NCBI GenBank assembly: GCA_024405155.1
Contig: JAKSPC010000005.1
Coordinates: forward strand, 31,805-95,804
Source of the DNA: Lachnospiraceae bacterium
GTDB taxonomy: Bacteria; Bacillota; Clostridia; Lachnospirales; Lachnospiraceae
DNA: 64,000 nucleotides
Direction of reading: 5' to 3'
Made by a program: the position numbers and the translations under genes. A model generated the notes under the pieces. That model was not told the origin of the DNA. It ran no database searches and saw nothing but the letters and a program-made list of their open reading frames with translations. Of the stretch, positions 33,881 through 42,140 are shown one piece after another; positions within the stretch are counted from its first letter, which is position 1; every line of letters starts with the position of its first letter.

Positions 33881-34732
33881 CTATCTGTCTCTGTAAACGA
33901 TACCCATGCAGTCGGGGCCCGCATGACACGAGATCACCGATCCTGCTGTCTGATAATACACTTCCTCAAAGATCTTCTTTTCTTCCAGCTCTTTTTTGAT
34001 GGCCAGCATCATTTCGTTGTCACGGGGGAAGGAAAGCGTTACGAAAGCGCGCTTCCTGTCCGCATTCTGACAGGTCTCGTAAAACATCTGCACGTGCCTT
34101 TCCACACAGCTCTCGATGGTGCCGCGGTACTTCTTTCCCGCACGGACCTGACCGCCTGCCAGTTCGATGCCGGGATGGAACTTCAGCGTGATGGCTGCCA
34201 GAGCCTTTGCCGCCGAACATCTGCCGCCGCGGTACAGATACATGATGTCGCTTACGACAAACGACGCGTGCACCTTGGGAATGATCTCCAGGCAATGCGC
34301 CACGATCTCCTTTGCCGTGGCGCCTGCCGCTGCCATTTCACCTGCTTCCAGTACGGTGATGCCCGTTCCGGTGGTAATGTTTCCGGAGTCGATCACGTGG
34401 ACCTTATCGGATGCCCCCAGTTCCTCCGCCGCGCGGATCATGGCGAACCGGGTACTGGAAATGCTGTCTGCCATGGAGATGCAGACCAGCTCATCATAGC
34501 TTTCCAGTTTCTCCCGGAAAGCTTCCATGATCTCCAGCTGGGACGGCGCGGACGTTTTGGGCATGGTCTTATGCGTTCTTACGTACGCGAAAACATCCTG
34601 CGGATGAATGTTGATCCCGTCAAGATACTCTTTGTCTCCCAGTGTGATGTGGCACGGAAGGACCGTGATATGATATTTTTCGTACAGCTCTGCCGGCAGA
34701 TCGCAGGCAGAGTCACAAACTATTCCGACCAT
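33881..34732 (-). CDS. DegV-family fatty-acid-binding protein
   Basis: 283 residues with the DegV fold: IVCDSACDLPAELYEKYHIT, MPKTSAPSQLEIMEAF, ISSTRFAMIRAA, TGTGITVLEAGEMAA, IMYLYRGGRCSAA and SCHAGPDCMGIVYR at the end. DegV/FakB proteins carry an acyl chain and can present it to fatty acid kinase FakA. Which role it has here is not visible. It is directly upstream of LarA. Confidence 0.9.
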   Translation of the reverse strand: MVGIVCDSACDLPAELYEKYHITVLPCHITLGDKEYLDGINIHPQDVFAYVRTHKTMPKTSAPSQLEIMEAFREKLESYDELVCISMADSISSTRFAMIRAAEELGASDKVHVIDSGNITTGTGITVLEAGEMAAAGATAKEIVAHCLEIIPKVHASFVVSDIMYLYRGGRCSAAKALAAITLKFHPGIELAGGQVRAGKKYRGTIESCVERHVQMFYETCQNADRKRAFVTLSFPRDNEMMLAIKKELEEKKIFEEVYYQTAGSVISCHAGPDCMGIVYRDR

Positions 34733-34773
34733 ACCGAATCATCTTATCATACTTGCGGCAGAAATGCCACTGT

Positions 34774-35580
34774 TCACTGCGAAATATAAAAGAAGAACTG
34801 ATAAACGTCATTTTTGAAAACGGGGCTCTCGTCATAAGTGGCATGCCCGCAGTACTCCGTCATGTACAGTTCGCATTTCAGCTTCTTTGCCAGGGCAACG
34901 GACGTCTGTCCGCTCAGTACGCGGTCTTTCCAGGCGCCGACCACCAGTGTGGGGCAGTGAAGCTTCGCCAGATCTTCATAAGCGTCAAAATGAAGGCAGG
35001 CTTCCGCCTGGATACGGAACCGCTCGATGTCTTCCGGCGTTCCCACGGTCTCCTGGGCCTTAAAGGCATCCGCAAAGCGGCGGAAATATTCCTGGCTGTA
35101 TACCTTCGTCTGCACGTCCCGGTTGAGAGCGACCACGTTTCCGGCCTTTGCCAGCGCGATCCAGCGGGTAAAGGTGCGGCGGGCCAGCGCGTTGGGCCGG
35201 GCCATGCTGTTGGTGATCACCAGTTCTTTTACCAGCTCCGGGTATTCCTCCGCCAGGCACTGCGCGATCATGCCGCCCATGGAACAGCCTATCACATAAG
35301 CCTGGGAAAGGCCCAGCTCTTTCATGGCTTCCGCGGTGTCCCGGGCCATGTCACGGATGGAGCAGCCTTCCGCAAGGACATCCGGCCGGTCAAACAGCCA
35401 CAGCCGGCATTTCTGCGTAAAGACCTCGTAGGCCTTCGCCACGGCCGGAGCCGCAGACATGAGACCCGTAATGGAAAGTCCTGGCAGCAGGACAAGATCC
35501 GCCTCGCCCGTGCCGGTGCAGAAATACTGCATTCTTCCGCCTTTTGTTTCGACGGCGCCTTTTGTGATATTATATTCCAT
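34774..35580 (-). CDS. Alpha/beta-fold hydrolase
   Basis: 268 residues. Nucleophile elbow GCSMGGM (Ser in YVIGCSMGGMIAQCLA), an oxyanion-loop LPGLS and the catalytic His in EYCGHATYDESP fit the alpha/beta hydrolase fold. Substrate unknown; esterase, lactonase or related activity is possible. Monocistronic, cytoplasmic. Confidence 0.85.
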   Translation of the reverse strand: MEYNITKGAVETKGGRMQYFCTGTGEADLVLLPGLSITGLMSAAPAVAKAYEVFTQKCRLWLFDRPDVLAEGCSIRDMARDTAEAMKELGLSQAYVIGCSMGGMIAQCLAEEYPELVKELVITNSMARPNALARRTFTRWIALAKAGNVVALNRDVQTKVYSQEYFRRFADAFKAQETVGTPEDIERFRIQAEACLHFDAYEDLAKLHCPTLVVGAWKDRVLSGQTSVALAKKLKCELYMTEYCGHATYDESPVFKNDVYQFFFYISQ

Positions 35581-35738
35581 ACTTTTCTCCTGTCAGTGTA
35601 CCCAAAGGCACTTTTCCGCCTTCCACCGGGCTGCGCTGTACTCTTATCATAAATGAACAGGGGTATTGTAGCACAAAGAAGCCGGCGCGAAAAGCACCGG
35701 CTTCTTATATAGGGGGTATGAGTTATGAACATTCGACG

Positions 35739-36182
35739 TTAGTCGATCGTTACCAGCTGTTTGGTCTCTTCTTTCTTCTCTTCCTTCTTGGGAACGCTTA
35801 AGGTGAGCACGCCGTCTTCCATCTTTGCGTGAATGTCTTCTGACTTAAGCTCATCGCCTACGTTGAAGGATCTCTTCATGCTTCCGGAATAACGCTCCTT
35901 CATGATGAAGCCCTTCTTCTCATCCTTCTCTTCCTTTTCCTCATTTTTGGAAGCGGTGATGGTAAGGGTACCTTTCTCCAGAGAGATCTGAACGTCATCC
36001 TTGGTAAATCCCGGAACGTCCATCATTACGGTGAAGCCGTCCTCATCTTCCTTAACATCCGTCTTCATAAGGCCGGAGCACCGGCAGTCATGCTTTGCGG
36101 GTGCGGTGGATCTTACCTCGGGGAATGCGAAATCGAAAAGGTCATCAAAAAGTCCGTTTCTGTAAATTGCAGGTCTGTACAT
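35739..36182 (-). CDS. Hsp20 / alpha-crystallin small heat shock protein
   Basis: 147 residues. N-terminal FDDLFDFAF, then the alpha-crystallin domain (MKTDVKEDEDGFTVMMDVPG, ISLEKGTLTITASK) and the closing motif AKMEDGVLTLSVPK. The family holds unfolding proteins as an ATP-independent chaperone in large oligomers. A CIRCE-like operator and promoter lie upstream, so HrcA control is likely. Confidence 0.93.
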   Translation of the reverse strand: MYRPAIYRNGLFDDLFDFAFPEVRSTAPAKHDCRCSGLMKTDVKEDEDGFTVMMDVPGFTKDDVQISLEKGTLTITASKNEEKEEKDEKKGFIMKERYSGSMKRSFNVGDELKSEDIHAKMEDGVLTLSVPKKEEKKEETKQLVTID

Positions 36183-36247
36183 GTCTGTTTCCTCCTTATT
36201 GTCTGCTGAAGTCTTTGCTTCAGGTCGTTTTCTTTCTTACAATGCGG

Positions 36248-36290
36248 AGTATAGCACAGTTTATTAGCAGCCGCAATAGTTGAGTGCCAA
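36248..36290 (-). promoter_or_regulatory. Hsp20 promoter with CIRCE-like operator
   Basis: Minus strand: TTGCGG (36271-36276), 17-bp spacer, TATACT (36248-36253). Overlapping it is TTAGCAGCC-N9-GAGTGCCAA (36264-36290), close to the HrcA site TTAGCACTC-N9-GAGTGCTAA (right arm 8/9, left arm 6/9, spacing exact). Confidence 0.6.
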
Positions 36291-36323
36291 CATTCACAGA
36301 ACGTTCACCGTTTTCATTTTTCG

Positions 36324-36359
36324 TTAAGAATCAGAGATGACCAGTTCTTCGTTATCCAT
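36324..36359 (-). CDS. Possible 11-residue peptide MDNEELVISDS
   Basis: A good GGGAGG site lies 6 nt before an ATG followed by 11 codons and TAA. It sits between the divergent hsp20 and amidohydrolase promoters. It may be a relic of a 5' gene end. No function can be given. Confidence 0.25.
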   Translation of the reverse strand: MDNEELVISDS

Positions 36360-36480
36360 AACGTACCTCCCGTTTTTTACAGTTTGCCCGTTTTCCTCCG
36401 AATGCGCAACCGGCGCTTTTCGTTGCCCGAAACCGCAGATATGTGTATAATCAAAGCATCTTTCCATGGGAGGATCACAT

Positions 36481-38094
36481 ATGTTGGACGTACTGATAAA
36501 AAACGCGGAGATCGCCGACGGCACCGGCGCCCCCTCTTATATAGGAAACATCGGGATCAGGGACGGCAGGATCGTACTTGACGCATCTCTTTCTGCCGAA
36601 AATGCCGCCCGGGTGATCGACGCCGCCGGGAAGCTTGTATGCCCCGGCTTCATTGACGCCCATTCCCACGGCGACCTGATCATCGGCACCGAAGACGCCC
36701 GTCTTTTCAAGACTACCCAGGGCGTGACCACGGAGTGCATGGGCCAGTGCGGCCTTTCCATGGTGCCGGTCACCCCGGAAAATCTGAAAGCAAGCCAGAA
36801 CATGCTCACCATGGGCGCCCGGTCCTTCCCGGACGACATGAAGAACTGGACCCATTACGATAAATTCCTGGACTACGTGAAAACGCAGAAGCTCACCTGC
36901 AACGGCAAGATGTACATCGGCCACAGCAATCTGCGCATCGCCGTCATGGGCATGGCGGACCGCCCGGCCACCGAAAAAGAACTGGATCACATGAAGGGAC
37001 TTCTGCGGGAGGCCATGGAAGAAGGCTGCGCCGGATTTTCCACCGGGCTCATCTACACGCCCAGCTGCTATGCCGCGCCGGAAGAGATCATTGAACTGGC
37101 AAAGGTCATCGCTCCCTTCGACGGCATCTACGCTTCCCACATGCGAAACGAGGGGCAGTTCATCGAGACGTCAGTGGAAGAGACCATCAACGTGGGCCGT
37201 CAGGCCGGCGTCCGCGTGGATCTTTCCCATCACAAGATGGTGGGACAGCGGTACTGGGGCAGGTGGAAAAACACCCTGGCCCAGGTGCACAAGGCAAACG
37301 ACGAAGGCACTTTCGTGTTCCTGGATCAATACCCCTACGAGCGCTGCATGACCACCTTAAACGTGACCATGCCGCCCCACTATTTCTCCGACGGTTTTGC
37401 CGCCATTGCAGAAAGACTTAAGGATAAGGCGTTCCGCGAAAAAGTGAAGCGGGAGATGTGTGATCCCGCCACCCCCTACGACAACTATTTCCTCCACTGC
37501 GGAAAAACACCGGAAGAAAGCTTTGCGGGCATCTTCGTTTATCTTGCCGCAAAGACACCGGAGGCCGAAGGGCATACCCTTCTGGAATACGCGGAAATGG
37601 TAAAGAAAGATCCCTTCGAGGCATTTTTCGACCTGTGCGTGGCGAATAACTGCGAGACCGGCGGCGTGTATGCCGCCATGAGCGACGAGGACGTGTGTGA
37701 GATCATCAAAGACCCCTACTGCATCGTGGGCTCGGACGGCCTTACCAGAGCCTGGGACGAAAAGGGACATCCCAGGGCTTCCGGCACCTTCCCTCATGCC
37801 ATCACGCATTTCGTAAAGGAAAAGAAGCTCTTTACAAAAGAAGAAATGATCCGCAAGATGACGGGCTTAAGCGCCGACCTTTTAAAGATCGAAGGCCGCG
37901 GCTGCATCCGGGACGGCTACGCAGCCGACCTTCTGGTACTGGATTACGAGAACTTCCGTGACACCGCAACCTACACAGATCCCAACAGCCTCACCGAGGG
38001 CATCGAGCACGTTTTTGTAAACGGCGTGGAGGTCTATCACGGCAAAGAATTCACCGGAGCATGTCCCGGAAAGCTTCTGCCGCACAATGCGTAA
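36481..38094 (+). CDS. N-acyl-D-amino-acid deacylase-type amidohydrolase
   Basis: 537 residues from ATG 36481 (GGGAGG 8 nt upstream). D-aminoacylase/dihydroorotase-like features: metal-binding GFIDAHSHGD, the HxH strand, GHSNLR, SFSTG-like CAGFSTGLIYTPSCYA, SHMRNEG, DLSHHK, and IVGSDGLTRAWDEKGHPRA near the end. These enzymes release D-amino acids from N-acyl or dipeptide forms in a metal-dependent way. It is cytoplasmic. The lipoprotein gene 190 bp downstream has its own promoter-like sequence. Confidence 0.88.
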   Translation: MLDVLIKNAEIADGTGAPSYIGNIGIRDGRIVLDASLSAENAARVIDAAGKLVCPGFIDAHSHGDLIIGTEDARLFKTTQGVTTECMGQCGLSMVPVTPENLKASQNMLTMGARSFPDDMKNWTHYDKFLDYVKTQKLTCNGKMYIGHSNLRIAVMGMADRPATEKELDHMKGLLREAMEEGCAGFSTGLIYTPSCYAAPEEIIELAKVIAPFDGIYASHMRNEGQFIETSVEETINVGRQAGVRVDLSHHKMVGQRYWGRWKNTLAQVHKANDEGTFVFLDQYPYERCMTTLNVTMPPHYFSDGFAAIAERLKDKAFREKVKREMCDPATPYDNYFLHCGKTPEESFAGIFVYLAAKTPEAEGHTLLEYAEMVKKDPFEAFFDLCVANNCETGGVYAAMSDEDVCEIIKDPYCIVGSDGLTRAWDEKGHPRASGTFPHAITHFVKEKKLFTKEEMIRKMTGLSADLLKIEGRGCIRDGYAADLLVLDYENFRDTATYTDPNSLTEGIEHVFVNGVEVYHGKEFTGACPGKLLPHNA

Positions 38095-38197
38095 GCACCG
38101 GATTCGGCTTTACGGGCAGAAGACCAGTTGGCTGCCGTTCATAGAATTTTGAGAATTTCGTAGACGCGCCGTAATGGTATTTCCGGAGCGGCTGCGT

Positions 38198-38203
38198 TAT
38201 AAT
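38198..38203 (+). promoter_or_regulatory. -10 box candidate for the lipoprotein gene
   Basis: A perfect TATAAT lies at 38198-38203, with a weak -35 (TGGTAT) 17 bp upstream. A GGATCCCG/CGGGATCC palindrome follows at about 38220 in the untranslated leader. Confidence 0.4.
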
Positions 38204-38287
38204 CCCTGCATACAGGGCAGGATCCCGCCGGGATCCCGGATCGCTGTCGCGACTGCCCCTCGCTATTTCAAGGAGGAACTTACTTAC

Positions 38288-39475
38288 ATGAAACGAATCT
38301 TTGTCATCCTTACCGCTGCATGCCTGGTATTCGGACTTGCCGCCTGCGCTAAAGCACCGGCGCCGGAAACAACGGCCGCCCCGGAGACTGTTGAAGAGAC
38401 CACCGCCGCAGCCACTGAAGCGGCAGCAGAGACCGAAGCCGCTCCCGCAGAGAAGGAAGGCTTTGTGGGCATGGCCAATCCCATGGTCCCCGTCGATTCC
38501 GACGCTTTTGACGAGCAGCTCGGTTTCCACATCGATGCCGCACAGATCGATCCCGACGCGAAGTGCTTCATTATCAGCGGAAAGCTGGCGCACATCGTAT
38601 GGACACAGAAAAACGTGAACAATGAGGATGTGGAATTTGTTCTTCGCGCCACGAAGGACGCGGAACTGGCTCCCACCATGCACGGCATTCACGATTCCAA
38701 CATGTCCGAGCCTGTCGTAACAGAAGTACCGCTTACCGACACAAAGATGCTGGAGCTTACCTTCACCGAGGCAAAGACGGAAAAATACGGCATTTATACC
38801 TGGAAAGACGGTCAGATCTTCTATTCTCTTACCTATAACAAAGACATGAGCCAGATGGCCCTTGCCGAGGTCCTGGACCGTGTCATGGATGTCACCGGCA
38901 TCCGCTGGCACAAGGAGCACATCACTGCTCTGCCCGGCATCACGGAACTTGACAACTGCATGGTCAACGCCTACTTTGACAAAACGAAGATCAAACATGA
39001 AAACGGCGTATATTCCGCGGAGTTCGAGTGCTATGAAAAGGAACTCTTCGACATGGTGGAGATCCACCTGATGCAGGTGGGTGATACGATCACCGTTGAG
39101 GACGACCAGGTGATAGAGATCAAAACGATCGAGAAAAACGGAGGCAACGGCCACATCGTCATTAACGGCGGCGTTGATTTCGAGGACGGTCTGGTACTGG
39201 CGCCCGGCGACGGCGGCACCTACTTTGTGTTCGGCCTTGACGACTGCCCCAGCTACCACCTCATCGGAAAGAAAGAGCTGGAACTGGCAAAAGACGTTGC
39301 CCTGACCGATACCGCAGATATTGAAAACAAGTGTGTAGAGAAGAAGGTGGAAGGTGACGAAGCTGTTGTGAAGCACCTTCAGGAAAACGCCTATATCGAT
39401 CCGCCGGCAAGAGGATGCATGATCTGCATCGATGGCGGAAAGGTCGTGGAGATCCAGATCTCCTACGTGCCGTAA
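38288..39475 (+). CDS. Lipoprotein of unknown function
   Basis: 395 residues from ATG 38288 (AAGGAGG upstream). Signal peptide with lipobox LAAC, then a low-complexity Ala/Glu/Thr linker (APETTAAPETVEETTAAATE) that probably spans the wall. The folded part has no motif I recognise, but repeated acidic strands such as TAYFDKTK-like and GDTITVEDDQVIEIKTIE suggest a beta-rich extracellular domain. A nested hairpin element forms its 3' flank. Confidence 0.7.
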   Translation: MKRIFVILTAACLVFGLAACAKAPAPETTAAPETVEETTAAATEAAAETEAAPAEKEGFVGMANPMVPVDSDAFDEQLGFHIDAAQIDPDAKCFIISGKLAHIVWTQKNVNNEDVEFVLRATKDAELAPTMHGIHDSNMSEPVVTEVPLTDTKMLELTFTEAKTEKYGIYTWKDGQIFYSLTYNKDMSQMALAEVLDRVMDVTGIRWHKEHITALPGITELDNCMVNAYFDKTKIKHENGVYSAEFECYEKELFDMVEIHLMQVGDTITVEDDQVIEIKTIEKNGGNGHIVINGGVDFEDGLVLAPGDGGTYFVFGLDDCPSYHLIGKKELELAKDVALTDTADIENKCVEKKVEGDEAVVKHLQENAYIDPPARGCMICIDGGKVVEIQISYVP

Positions 39476-39493
39476 GACAAACACAGACATCAC

Positions 39494-39611
39494 AAAAGCC
39501 CCCTAAGCGGTACCATGCTTCGGTGCGTGTTCGCAGCTTCAAACAGTTCTCGCTTCGCTGCGAAACTCGCTGCGAAGCACGCACAGCTCGCAATCCACTT
39601 AGGGGGCTTTT
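39494..39611. repeat. Nested hairpin element, copy 3, within an intrinsic terminator
   Basis: Outer arms AAAAGCCCCCTAAGCGG (39494-39510) and CCACTTAGGGGGCTTTT (39595-39611) pair over 16 of 17 bp and the 3' arm ends in a T-rich run, so together they are a rho-independent terminator. The element core (39511-39594) lies in its loop. Core arms TTCGCAGC and GCTGCGAA pair perfectly but differ from copy 2 at compensating positions. Confidence 0.9.
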
Positions 39612-39691
39612 CTTTTGTCTGAGAACCGCCTCAAAATCCGGCCCGTAAGCCGGATCCCTGTTTTTCGAGCCTCCCGGCTTACACACATATC

Positions 39692-40447
39692 TCAGCGATA
39701 TTCCGCGACCTTCGTAAGTTCCGCTTCGTTCCCCATATCATCGGGAAAGAGGGTGCGGGTGAACTGTTTTCCTTCATGAGCAAGGCACAGTTCCAGGATG
39801 CACAGGTAGATCCCGATGTCGATGCGGTTGAAATACTGTGCGTTTTTCGGCGACATGATGCCGATGCGCGTGTTTTTTGTGTAACGGTACACGGTGAGCA
39901 CGCCGTCTTTGTTTTCCGTCTTCCAGGGCTGGGAATTACAGGCACTGGGAGAAAACCTGGCGATCTCGGCCGCGCCGAAGGTCTCGCCCTCCCAGATATC
40001 TTCCAGAGGCTTTCTCTTAGCCGCAAACATGTCTTTCCGGAAATACGTTTCATCCGGCACTTTCCGGATGGCAAACATGATCACGTAGGAAAGTCCCTCC
40101 CATGCGGGCTCGTCCGGCTTTCCGATGCCGAACCACAGAGAGCCGATGTTCTTTGATGCCAGCCACAGATCCAGCTGCTGCCCCAGGTACCCGGCGTTCT
40201 GCAGCCAGTTCTGCTTTTCCTCGCTGTAAATGAGCACACAGTACTCCGCGTCCCGTTTGAAGGCAACTTTCGATGCCGGGATGATGCGGATCGCCGTCCT
40301 TATGTCCGGGCAAAGCGGTTCAAAGCTTTCCCAGGCTTTCTTTATCTCACCAAGCTCTTCTTCCGAAATGTGCTCATTGCCGCAATTCCGGAACAGATGA
40401 AAAGACTTTCTTTTTGAGATCATCGGATACAGTTCGCTGCGGATCAT
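39692..40447 (-). CDS. Nitroreductase-fold protein (TM1586-like)
   Basis: 251 residues from ATG 40447 (AGGTGG upstream; an in-frame GTG lies 9 nt earlier). MISKRKSFHLFRNCGN at the N terminus, LGQQLDLWLASKNIGSLWFG in the middle and SPSACNSQPWKTE later are nitroreductase-like FMN-site motifs. Family members reduce nitro groups or quinones with NAD(P)H; physiological substrate unknown. Confidence 0.8.
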   Translation of the reverse strand: MIRSELYPMISKRKSFHLFRNCGNEHISEEELGEIKKAWESFEPLCPDIRTAIRIIPASKVAFKRDAEYCVLIYSEEKQNWLQNAGYLGQQLDLWLASKNIGSLWFGIGKPDEPAWEGLSYVIMFAIRKVPDETYFRKDMFAAKRKPLEDIWEGETFGAAEIARFSPSACNSQPWKTENKDGVLTVYRYTKNTRIGIMSPKNAQYFNRIDIGIYLCILELCLAHEGKQFTRTLFPDDMGNEAELTKVAEYR

Positions 40448-40561
40448 CGGGACCACCTGCTTTCTTTTTCAGTTGCGCTTTTCCGCGCATTCCTTTTGTG
40501 CTATATTTGCATTCGGATCATTGCTTTCTTACAGCATACCACAATTATAAGGAGCTGCGAA

Positions 40562-40804
40562 ATGTTTTTTTCCATTACCGATTCCCTTCATGAGATCGAA
40601 CCGCAGGAACTGAGGCCCGATGTCCTTACCGTGGGCATCGTGACCTGTGAGGAACTGACAGAGTTCGGCCCCGGTCTGGGATTTGACGAAGATACCATCG
40701 AAGCCAGCCAGAAGGCAAACCACCTGTTCCGCACCGGTCTGGACGTGCGGGACGACTACACCTTCGCGGAACTTCGCATCGGCAAAAAAAGAAAGTGGTT
40801 CTGA
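40562..40804 (+). CDS. Short CorA N-terminus-like protein
   Basis: 80 residues from ATG 40562 (AAGGAG upstream). MFFSITDSLHEI..., VGIVTCEELTEFG, LGFDEDTIEAS and DVRDDYTFAELRI resemble the extreme N terminus of CorA-type divalent-cation channels. The pore part is absent and the gene stops at a terminator. It could be a truncated corA or a stand-alone small protein. Confidence 0.45.
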   Translation: MFFSITDSLHEIEPQELRPDVLTVGIVTCEELTEFGPGLGFDEDTIEASQKANHLFRTGLDVRDDYTFAELRIGKKRKWF

Positions 40805-40821
40805 CTTTTCGTCAGAACCAC
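40795..40821. terminator. Bidirectional intrinsic terminator
   Basis: GTGGTTCTGAC (40795-40805), loop TTTTC, GTCAGAACCAC (40811-40821): a perfect 11-bp stem. On the minus strand it is followed by CTTTCTTTTTTT. The stem includes the stop codon of the CorA-like frame and lies just past the 3' end of the convergent GG-motif gene. Confidence 0.85.
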
Positions 40822-40850
40822 CTTCCAAAATGCATCGATGCAGCGAACTG

Positions 40851-41168
40851 TTACATGCCCATGTTCTGTGCCAGCTGGCCGGTCTTTTCAAAGATCTCCC
40901 TCAGCGAGCGCAAATTATCGCCATAGCTGGTCCCGTCCTCCGTGCGTTCTTCCACATGGATCCAGGAATCCAGAGTGGCCTCCGGATAATTCTCTTTGAT
41001 CACGAACACAAAACCGCAGCCGCTGATCTCCTCTCTTGCGGACAGAGAAAACGTTCCGCCGGTGTTTTTTTCATAGCCGCCTCTTACCCGGTCAAGCTCA
41101 TCGAGAGACAGCTCTTCCCCTGCACAGCAGCAGCACTTTTTCTCCTCGTCATTCTTCTTTCCAAACAT
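40851..41168 (-). CDS. Small protein with double-glycine leader-like N terminus
   Basis: 105 residues from ATG 41168 (AAAGGAG upstream). Residues 12-15 are Cys-Cys-Cys-Cys. Residues 18-31 read EELSLDELDRVRGG, closely like the leader of double-glycine peptides (LSxxELxxVxGG) of bacteriocins and some RiPP precursors. The remaining 74 residues are polar (SAREEISGCGFVFVIKENYP, DSWIHVEERTEDG) and look like a folded domain rather than a typical core peptide. No C39 peptidase or modifying enzyme is nearby. Function is open. Confidence 0.6.
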   Translation of the reverse strand: MFGKKNDEEKKCCCCAGEELSLDELDRVRGGYEKNTGGTFSLSAREEISGCGFVFVIKENYPEATLDSWIHVEERTEDGTSYGDNLRSLREIFEKTGQLAQNMGM

Positions 41169-41306
41169 AGTTCGAAACTCCTTTCGTATTTGAGCGGGAG
41201 GACTTCCCCCCTGCATTATCAATATACTATAGATCGCCTTCCGTTTCATCCTCTGTTTTTCCGAATTACGAACGGATATTCTGTGAAAAATGCGAAATAA
41301 CCGGGA

Positions 41307-42113
41307 TCAGTCAAGCGCCACTACGGCACCTGCATACTTGTCTGCAATAAATTTCTTTACTTCCTCGGAATGCAGCACCTTCACCAGCTTCTGCACCCAC
41401 TCGGCATTCTCATTACCGGTCTTTACCGCAATGATGTTGCCATAGGTCTGTGCGCCTACGGAAGCGGCGTCTTCGATGGCCAGAGCGTCACTGACGGAAA
41501 TGCCGGCCTGGATCGCGTAGTTGCCGTTCATTACGGCGAATGCGACGGATTCCAGAGAACGGGAGATCTGTGCAGCCTCCAGCTCCACGATATCCAGCTC
41601 GTAGGGGTTTTCTACGATATCCTGTTTCGTTGCCGTAAGGCCGGCACCTTCCTTTAACTTGAGAAGTCCCTGGGCCTCTAACAGAAGCAGTGCTCTTGCC
41701 TCGTTGGTGGTATCGTTGGGAACGGCGATCTGATCACCGTTTGCGATCTCGGAAAGAGCTTTTTTGGTTGCCGCAAACATACCGAAAGGCTCGTAGTGGA
41801 TGATGCCCGCGGAAGAAATGTGGGTGCCTTTTTCCTCGTTAAAGGACTCCAGGTAAGGCACGTGCTGGAAGTAGTTGGCATCCAGATCTCCGGATTCCAG
41901 AGAAGTGTTGGGAAGCACGTAATCCGTGAACTCCACCACCTCGATGTTGATGCCTTCTTTTGCCAGAGCATCCTTCGCAAAGTTAAGGATCTCCGCGTGG
42001 GGGGTCACCGATGCGCCGATCTTATAGACCTTTGCCTCCGCTTTTGCACTGCACCCGCAAAGGGCTGCTGCCAGTGTCAGGACCAATGTTGCTGCCAATA
42101 ATCTCTTTTTCAT
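41307..42113 (-). CDS. metQ: Methionine ABC transporter substrate-binding lipoprotein MetQ
   Basis: 268 residues, NlpA/MetQ family. Lipobox LCGC near residue 20, then YKIGASVTPHAEILNFAKDA, NYFQHVPYLESFNEEKGT and a C-terminal KLVKVLHSEEVKKFI. It binds methionine outside the membrane and passes it to MetI/MetN, encoded directly upstream. AGGAGG precedes the ATG. Confidence 0.93.
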   Translation of the reverse strand: MKKRLLAATLVLTLAAALCGCSAKAEAKVYKIGASVTPHAEILNFAKDALAKEGINIEVVEFTDYVLPNTSLESGDLDANYFQHVPYLESFNEEKGTHISSAGIIHYEPFGMFAATKKALSEIANGDQIAVPNDTTNEARALLLLEAQGLLKLKEGAGLTATKQDIVENPYELDIVELEAAQISRSLESVAFAVMNGNYAIQAGISVSDALAIEDAASVGAQTYGNIIAVKTGNENAEWVQKLVKVLHSEEVKKFIADKYAGAVVALD

Positions 42114-42140
42114 AATGTTCCTCCTTAAGATGTTTGAGAT

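Noticed and set aside
38051-39493. Long open frame on the minus strand opposite the lipoprotein gene (also 4400-5590, 46634-48028 and 50039-51151 minus)
   Set aside because: Each lies over a gene with a clear ribosome binding site, family motifs or signal peptide. The antisense products show no domain and no start signal.
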